Shown here: positions 59,304 to 64,000 of the stretch, piece after piece
How positions within the stretch are numbered: the first letter of the stretch is position 1
Layout: each line of letters starts with the position of its first letter
Assembly: GCA_965247535.1 (NCBI GenBank)
Contig: OZ252018.1
Span: 434,001-498,000, forward strand
Reading direction: 5' to 3'
Length of the DNA stretch: 64,000 nt
Source: JAPPHY01 sp965247535
GTDB taxonomy: Bacteria; Chloroflexota; Dehalococcoidia; Lucifugimonadales; UBA2985
Program-made: the position numbers and the translations under genes
Notes under the pieces: generated by a model
The model's input: only the letters and a program-made list of their open reading frames with translations
Databases searched by the model: none
Told to the model about the DNA's origin: nothing

Positions 59304-60119
59304 GTGCACCGGTTCTTCGTAGACCCCGGTTGCATTCGCGAGGGGCGCGCCATCGTGGAAGGCGCGGTCGCAAGGCAGGTCTCGCAGGTGCTCCGGATTC
59401 GCGCTGGAGAGAGCATCGCGCTGATGGACGGCTCGGGCCGGGGGTGGGTCGTGCTGCTCAGCAGCGTATCGCCGTCCAGGCTGGAGGGAGACGTTGTGCG
59501 CGAGTCGTTCCTGAGCGGCGAGCCGGGCGTGTCCGTCACTCTATTCCAGGGCATCCTCAAGGGCGAGAAGTTCGAGATGGTGCTACAGAAAGGGACGGAG
59601 CTGGGCATCTCCACATTCGTTCCGGTGGAGTGCCGCCGCAGCATACCGAGAGCCGCCGGAGGCCGCGCCGACACCAGGTTCAGGCGGTGGCAGAGCATCG
59701 TGCGGGAGGCGGCCGAGCAGTCGGGCAGGACGCGCATCCCAGTCGTGGAGGCTCAGGTTTCGCTTGGCGATGCGCTGGGGTCGGCGCGGGGCGTGACGCT
59801 CATTGCCTGGGAGGGTGAGCGAGAGACCGGGCTCAGGGAGGCGCTGGCGGAGGGGCTCGAACGGGCCCGCGTTGAGGGACTAGGCCTGCTGGTTGGCCCG
59901 GAGGGTGGCTTCGATCCGGCTGAGGTGGAGCTGGCTATGGAGGCGGGCGCGGCGCCGGTCAGCCTCGGCAGGCGAACGCTGCGGAGCGAGACTGCCGGCC
60001 TTGCCATGACGGCCGCGGTGATGTACGAGATGGGCGAGCTCGGCAGTCCGAGCGGCGACGCCGGAGGCACGCGCGCGGGCCAGACCGTGCTCCGCGAACA
60101 GAGCGGCGTGCTGGACTGA
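59304..60119 (+). CDS. rsmE: 16S rRNA m3U1498 methyltransferase
   Basis: A 271-residue SPOUT methyltransferase. The PUA-like N-terminal domain starts MHRFFVDPGCI with QVLRIRAGE; the knot domain has QGILKGEKFEMVLQKGTELG, EQSGRTRIP, LLVGPEGGFDPAEV and LGRRTLRSETA. It methylates U1498 of 16S rRNA. The start is GTG 59304, coupled to prmA. The extra tail of about 25 residues is Gly/Thr-rich. Confidence 0.93.
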   Translation: MHRFFVDPGCIREGRAIVEGAVARQVSQVLRIRAGESIALMDGSGRGWVVLLSSVSPSRLEGDVVRESFLSGEPGVSVTLFQGILKGEKFEMVLQKGTELGISTFVPVECRRSIPRAAGGRADTRFRRWQSIVREAAEQSGRTRIPVVEAQVSLGDALGSARGVTLIAWEGERETGLREALAEGLERARVEGLGLLVGPEGGFDPAEVELAMEAGAAPVSLGRRTLRSETAGLAMTAAVMYEMGELGSPSGDAGGTRAGQTVLREQSGVLD

Positions 60120-60146
60120 CTGGGACGCAATCGAAGGAGGTGCACG

Positions 60147-60578
60147 ATGGCGCAGATGAACGATCTCCGGGAGGCGTACTCCGGCCTGGACCACAGCTAC
60201 GAGGTGCGAGGCGAGTCCGAAATCGACGCCTCATGCCTGCTGGCGTTCGATTACGACTACCCCGGCAGCGAGTGCGAGGTGGCGCTGGACACCGACGAGT
60301 TCACGGCGGTGTGTCCGTGGACGGGTTTGCCGGATTTCGGGACGCTCACAGTGCGCTACGTGCCCGAAAGGGCGCTTCTGGAGCTGAAGTCGTTCAAGTA
60401 CTACCTGCTGTCGTACAGGCAGGTGGGGATAGTGCAGGAGCACGCTGCCAACCGGATTCTGCAAGATCTCGTGGCAGTGTGCCGGCCGGTGCGCATGTGC
60501 CTTACGCTGGACTACAAGACACGCGGCGGCGTCCACACGACGGTCGAGGTGAGTTACAGCGCGCCGGAGGCCAGCTAG
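60147..60578 (+). CDS. queF: NADPH-dependent 7-cyano-7-deazaguanine (preQ0) reductase
   Basis: A 143-residue unimodular QueF that reduces preQ0 to preQ1 in queuosine synthesis. The nucleophile Cys is in FTAVCPWTGLPDFGT with the Asp partner; the NADPH motif is ELKSFKYYLLSYR; HAANRILQDL follows. GAAGGAGG lies 6-7 bases before the ATG. It is the last gene of the dnaJ group; queC, queD and queE are elsewhere. Confidence 0.93.
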   Translation: MAQMNDLREAYSGLDHSYEVRGESEIDASCLLAFDYDYPGSECEVALDTDEFTAVCPWTGLPDFGTLTVRYVPERALLELKSFKYYLLSYRQVGIVQEHAANRILQDLVAVCRPVRMCLTLDYKTRGGVHTTVEVSYSAPEAS

Positions 60579-60605
60579 CCCGCTCTTGGTGAGCCGAGAG
60601 TTTAC

Positions 60606-60690
60606 CCTGAGCCCAGCCGAGGGGAACCATGTGAGCGGGTCGTTGCGAGCCGTCCGCTCATGTCCTTCGACGAGCTCAGGATGAGCGGAC
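60606..60690. repeat. REP-like inverted repeats after queF
   Basis: GTCCGCTCAT (60652-60661) and ATGAGCGGAC (60681-60690) form a perfect 10-bp stem; the interior TCCTTCGACGAGCTCAGGA (60663-60681) is the common intergenic palindrome core. A related copy in inverse orientation (CCCTGAGCCCAGCCGAGGGG, then GTGAGCGGG) lies at 60605-60640. It probably ends transcription between the convergent queF and Rieske genes. Confidence 0.55.
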
Positions 60691-60712
60691 CGCCACGGCG
60701 CGTGGCACCTGC

Positions 60713-61027
60713 TCAGCCCGAAGGTTGCACCAGTACGTCGTCACCGTCCACGCGGACGGCGTATGTGGCGACCGGTTCGTAGGCCGGCGGGCTGGCCGGC
60801 TCGCCGGTTGTCACGTCGAACTCGCTGCCGTGGCAGGGACAGACCAGCATCCGGCCGTCGACGTCACCCTCCGACAGCGAGCACCCCGCGTGGGTGCATT
60901 CGTCCGCCACGGCGTACAGCTCGCCTTCCACGTTCACCAGAGCCACTCGCTCGCCGTCCACCTCCGCGAGAACCACCTGTCCCGGCGACACGTCTGATAT
61001 CGAGGCCACCTTCACGAAATCTGCCAC
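60713..61027 (-). CDS. Rieske [2Fe-2S] ferredoxin
   Basis: A 104-residue soluble Rieske protein. Cluster ligands are in CTHAGC and CPCHGSEF. The N terminus is ADFVKVASISDVSPGQ and the end TYAVRVDGDDVLVQPSG, as in NirD-like/dioxygenase-type ferredoxins. It would carry electrons in the cytosol. The GTG at 61027 has GGAGGT 6 bases upstream and matches the family start. The electron partner is not nearby. Confidence 0.9.
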   Translation of the reverse strand: MADFVKVASISDVSPGQVVLAEVDGERVALVNVEGELYAVADECTHAGCSLSEGDVDGRMLVCPCHGSEFDVTTGEPASPPAYEPVATYAVRVDGDDVLVQPSG

Positions 61028-61176
61028 GGTTCTACCTCCGACGATGGTATTCTTTGCCGGGAACATGTTATCACTATGAATGCGACCTGTCAGCATGAGA
61101 GCGCGGCAGTCCCCGCAGGCATTTCCTGCGGTCATGTGATAGGATAGCGGGAATACATACGACAAGAGGGTTCCCA

Positions 61177-62394
61177 TTGCAGGACCGGGAGGATACGTCC
61201 CAGGAAACAGAAGGCATCACCTCAGGCCAGCGGCTCACGCTGCTGGTGGTCGCGGTGGCCGGGCACGGCCTCAAGCACACCTTCAATGCCGCATTCTTTG
61301 TGCTCCTGCCTGAGATCAAGGCCGGCCTTGGGCTGAGCAACGCGCAGATTGGCCTGATGTCCACGTTCCGCAACGTGGCAGGCGGTCTCGCCAACATTCC
61401 GGCTGGGTACACCGGCGATCGGTTTGCCAACCAGCGCGCTGAGGTGCTGGGCCTGACCATGATCCTGGTGGCGGTGTTCGCGCTGGCGCTGGGCTTTGCA
61501 ACAAACTTCCTAGTGGCGTTGGTAGCCGCCTCGCTGTTCACGGTCGCCATCACCTTCTGGCACCCTTCGGCCATAGCGTCACTCTCCAGGGAGTTCGCGT
61601 CGCGCCGGGGATTTGCAATCTCGCTGCATGGCACGGGTGGGAGCATCGGCGAGACGCTGGGTCCCGTGCTCGTAGGCGTGCTCTTGGGGGTGGTGACCTG
61701 GAGGGTGATTCTTCAGGGCAGCATTGCGCCCGGGCTGCTGTTCGGCGTGGTGATCTGGGTTGTGCTGAAGGGAATACCAGCTCGCTGGCCTTCCTCGGTG
61801 AGCATGAGGGCGTACATGGGGTCCGTGGGAGGACTGCTGAAGAACCGGCGACTGCTGCTCGTGCTGCTCTTCGCGGCAGGGTTTGTGGGAGGGCAGAGCA
61901 CCGTGCTGACCTTCCTGCCGATCTACCTGGAAGAAGACCTGGGAGTATCGACCACGGCGCGAGGCCTGTACCTGTCGCTTGCGCAGGTGGCCGGCATTGT
62001 GTCGCAGCCGTTGCTGGGCTACGCATCGGACCGGATTGGGCGCAGGCTTGTGCTGACGCCCAGCTTGATCGCGCTTGGTCTCGCCAGCATCGGGCTGAGC
62101 GTGGCGCCGGCCGGCTGGATGTTCGCTCTGGTGGTGCTTGGCATGGGGGCGTTCCTGTTCCCCATGATGTCCATTCTGCTGGCCTCCGCGATGGACCTTG
62201 TTTCACTGGGGGCGCAGGCCACCACAGTGTCCCTTGTGTTTGGCTCAGCCATTGTGGTCTCGGCGTTTGCGCCGCTGATAGCCGGGATATTGGCCGATGC
62301 GGAAGGCACGCGGGCCGCGTTCCTGTTCGGCGCGGGCGTGGTGCTGGTCACCGCGTTCCTGACGATTGTAACCAGGTGGCAGCCGTCGCGTTGA
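61177..62394 (+). CDS. MFS transporter
   Basis: A 405-residue transporter with about 12 helices. The loop signatures are GYTGDRFANQRAEVLG in the N half and YASDRIGRRLVLTP in the C half. HGTGGSIGETLGPVLVG in helix 5 resembles the nitrate/fosmidomycin-resistance (Fsr-like) MFS groups. TTG 61177 has AGAGGG 6 bases upstream. It is divergent from the Rieske gene. Substrate unknown. Confidence 0.82.
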   Translation: MQDREDTSQETEGITSGQRLTLLVVAVAGHGLKHTFNAAFFVLLPEIKAGLGLSNAQIGLMSTFRNVAGGLANIPAGYTGDRFANQRAEVLGLTMILVAVFALALGFATNFLVALVAASLFTVAITFWHPSAIASLSREFASRRGFAISLHGTGGSIGETLGPVLVGVLLGVVTWRVILQGSIAPGLLFGVVIWVVLKGIPARWPSSVSMRAYMGSVGGLLKNRRLLLVLLFAAGFVGGQSTVLTFLPIYLEEDLGVSTTARGLYLSLAQVAGIVSQPLLGYASDRIGRRLVLTPSLIALGLASIGLSVAPAGWMFALVVLGMGAFLFPMMSILLASAMDLVSLGAQATTVSLVFGSAIVVSAFAPLIAGILADAEGTRAAFLFGAGVVLVTAFLTIVTRWQPSR

Positions 62395-62445
62395 GGCGCG
62401 GCCACTGGGGTGCGCCCGTTTGCGGATCCTGAGTGCCCATGTTTG

Positions 62446-62475
62446 TTGACAAGGCCGCCATCGTGTTCCTACAAT
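62446..62475 (+). promoter_or_regulatory. Near-consensus promoter of the zinc-ribbon gene
   Basis: TTGACA (62446-62451), 18 bases, TACAAT (62470-62475), 26 bases before the ATG at 62501. Confidence 0.65.
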
Positions 62476-62500
62476 CAACTACTACCATGCGGGACTTAAG

Positions 62501-63202
62501 ATGACCATCGCACAGCAGCTCTACGACCTCCTAGGCATCGATGGCGAGCTTGACAGGTGCAGAAGCTCCATCGCCTCCATCGACGAGACCCTGGCGGACG
62601 ACAAGACGCTCCGGGATCGCCGCCGGGTCGTGGAGGCGGGTCGCGCCGTCCTCGGCCGGCAGGAGACGGAGCGCCGCGACATTGAGCTCCTGATCGGCTC
62701 TTCCCAGGAGAAGGGCAAGCAGCTCGAGGAGAACCTCTACGGCGGCTCCGTGCGCAACTCCAGGGAGCTGGAGGGCATGAACACGGAGCTTAACCTTCTC
62801 AAGGAGAACCAGCGAAGGCAGGAGGAGGGACTCCTCCGCGCCCTGGAGGCGATCGAAGATACGGAGCGCAAGCTGGGGAGGCTTGAGGGCGGCCTGCGAG
62901 AGATGGAGGAGACGCGCGAGCAACAGCGCGTAGACCACCTCGGCCAGCGGGCGCAGCTGGAGGCAAGAACCGAGGCGCTGGAGGAGCGGCGAAGGGGCAT
63001 GGCGTCGCAGGTGAGCCCTGAGCACCTCCGCCTCTACGACAGGATGCGCGTCGCGCGTCAGGGTCACGCCGTTTCCCGCGTCGAGCGCGGGGTATGCGGA
63101 GGCTGCCGCATCTCGCTGCCAAGCAGGGTGGTCCAGCAGGCCCGCACGTCGGAGCGTCCTGTACAGTGTCCAAGCTGCAGCCGCATTCTCTTCGTGAGCT
63201 AG
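62501..63202 (+). CDS. Coiled-coil C4 zinc-ribbon protein
   Basis: A 233-residue protein made of a long charged coiled coil (residues about 10-170, heptads with RRRVVEAGRAVLGRQETERR and ELEGMNTELNLLKENQRRQE) and a C-terminal zinc ribbon with CGGC and CPSC knuckles. The family (zf-RING_7, CT398-like) is widespread and may act in envelope or flagellar assembly; its molecular role is unsettled. It is followed 6 bases later by the recombinase-like gene and shares its near-consensus promoter. Confidence 0.8.
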   Translation: MTIAQQLYDLLGIDGELDRCRSSIASIDETLADDKTLRDRRRVVEAGRAVLGRQETERRDIELLIGSSQEKGKQLEENLYGGSVRNSRELEGMNTELNLLKENQRRQEEGLLRALEAIEDTERKLGRLEGGLREMEETREQQRVDHLGQRAQLEARTEALEERRRGMASQVSPEHLRLYDRMRVARQGHAVSRVERGVCGGCRISLPSRVVQQARTSERPVQCPSCSRILFVS

Positions 63203-63208
63203 AATTCC

Positions 63209-64000
63209 ATGAGGGCAATAGGGTACTTCTGTGCCCAGGCAGGGCCTGGGGCCGAGACTGCGATTCTCGAACAGCAGGAAGCCTTTGACGCCTACTGCCG
63301 GAGGAACCGGCACCAGACGGTTGCCACGTTCACGGAGGACTCCCCGGACGGAGACCACTCCGGCTTCGAGGAGATGCTCAACCACATGAGGTCCTCCGGC
63401 TCCGAGTATCTGGTCGTGCTGCCCGACGCCCACTACGTAGGCGACAGCATGGAGGCGGTGGTCCGCCGCGTGCTCGAGCTCGACGCCCTGCGCGCCAAGG
63501 TGGTGTGCAGCGATAGCGAGATGCCGGACCCGCTCCAGCAGACCCTCAGGCACTGGCGCAAGGGAGGCTCGCGAGGCGAACGCATCCGCTCGGCCATGAT
63601 GGCCAAGGCGCTCAGGGGCGAGGGCCTCGGCAAGCCTCCGTACGGCTACGCCATCGGATCGGATGGCAGGCTGGAGGTTGTGCCTGAGGAGAGCGAGGCG
63701 GTGCGTCTGATCTTTCGCATGTACAACCGGGACGGCGTGGGCATGAGACGCATTGTGCGCAGTCTGAACGAGAAGGGAGTGCCCACCCGGGGAGGCCGCG
63801 GCTGGAGCCTGGTTACGGTCAGGGACGTGCTGCGGAACCGGTCTTACCTGGGCACGTATACGCGCTTCGGCTTGAGGGTGCCTGCCAATCACCCCGCCAT
63901 CATCGACCGGGATGATTTCCGGCTTGCGCAGGAGAAGATGGAGCGGGGCAGGACAAGACGCAGAGCGTCACATCCATCCGAACCGTTCCTGCTCTCCGGA
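63209..64000 (+). CDS. Serine-recombinase-like protein without the catalytic serine motif (3' truncated)
   Basis: The frame from ATG 63209 stays open for 264 codons to the window edge. The first 115 residues keep the outline of a resolvase domain (AIGYFCAQAGPG, FDAYCRRNRH, SGFEEMLNHMRSSGSEYLVV), but the YxRVS-x-Q catalytic motif is replaced by YFCAQ, so no catalytic serine stands there. The Recombinase domain is well conserved: GKPPYGYAIGSDGRLEVVPE, RLIFRMYNRDGVGMRRIVRS, LNEKGVPTRGGRGWSLVTVR and NRSYLGTY; LLSG at the edge begins the usual zinc ribbon. It lacks its own Shine-Dalgarno and follows the zinc-ribbon gene by 6 bases. Probably a DNA-binding protein derived from a recombinase. Confidence 0.75.
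   Translation, partial: MRAIGYFCAQAGPGAETAILEQQEAFDAYCRRNRHQTVATFTEDSPDGDHSGFEEMLNHMRSSGSEYLVVLPDAHYVGDSMEAVVRRVLELDALRAKVVCSDSEMPDPLQQTLRHWRKGGSRGERIRSAMMAKALRGEGLGKPPYGYAIGSDGRLEVVPEESEAVRLIFRMYNRDGVGMRRIVRSLNEKGVPTRGGRGWSLVTVRDVLRNRSYLGTYTRFGLRVPANHPAIIDRDDFRLAQEKMERGRTRRRASHPSEPFLLSG

Noticed and set aside
62531..63892. 453-codon minus-strand ORF opposite the zinc-ribbon and recombinase genes
   Set aside because: Antisense shadow spanning two genes with clear domain matches.

Overview
The window is a high-GC bacterial chromosome segment. The gene content suggests a Chloroflexota member, probably a Dehalococcoidia/SAR202-type lineage: lipoproteins with long Pro/Thr stalks, plant-type leucine-rich-repeat lipoproteins, a ferritin-like VIT transporter, rny next to a YmdB-type gene, XdhC/MocA and CaiB-type enzymes, and a zinc-ribbon coiled-coil gene beside a recombinase. 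This placement is inferred from gene families, not from a marker-gene comparison. Several genes start with TTG or GTG.

Region by region. 1-8.3 kb: end of malate synthase G, a MtnX-like HAD phosphatase, a CBS-pair protein, a ferritin-VIT transporter, a cation antiporter, an M16 peptidase and an M42 aminopeptidase. 8.4-11.7 kb: a Fic protein with palindromic sites around its promoter; a minus-strand mini-ORF whose Shine-Dalgarno is complementary to the 16S rRNA 3' end and which leads into a structured RNA; then a minus-strand cluster (Lrp-type RAM domain, HIT, DUF971, FrnE/DsbA-like oxidoreductase). The FrnE gene has an in-frame TGA exactly at the first cysteine of the CPWC motif, followed by a bacterial SECIS-like hairpin, so it is very probably a selenoprotein. 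11.9-13.7 kb: a candidate restriction-modification pair. 14-28.3 kb: an ABC substrate-binding lipoprotein, NAD synthetase, two paralogous HtrA-like lipoproteases, an aldehyde dehydrogenase, a DDAH-like hydrolase, an Lrp regulator followed by a split EamA exporter and a 43-residue membrane protein, a LicD-like protein and a P-loop kinase.

28.4-33.2 kb is housekeeping: RNase Y, YmdB-type phosphoesterase, PHP phosphoesterase, PlsY, a zinc-finger membrane protein, tRNA-Ala. 33.2-47 kb is accessory and partly decayed. It holds gene remnants (TolB/PD40 propeller, MutY/Nth-type glycosylase, PQQ-type dehydrogenase), degenerate tRNA-tail-like repeats, an unknown 518-residue protein, a TPP enzyme, an SDR, small ORFs, tRNA-Asn, signal peptidase I, tRNA-Lys, and a single-chain AAA ATPase plus DUF4435/TOPRIM protein resembling a fused PARIS defence system.

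46.9-50.7 kb: class II aldolase, XdhC, MocA-type transferase, class III CoA-transferase. 50.8-57 kb: three tandem paralogous LRR lipoproteins. 57.2-60.6 kb: dnaJ-prmA-rsmE-queF. 60.7-64 kb: Rieske ferredoxin, MFS transporter, zinc-ribbon coiled-coil protein, and the start of a serine-recombinase-like gene whose resolvase domain lacks the usual catalytic-serine motif; it runs off the window.
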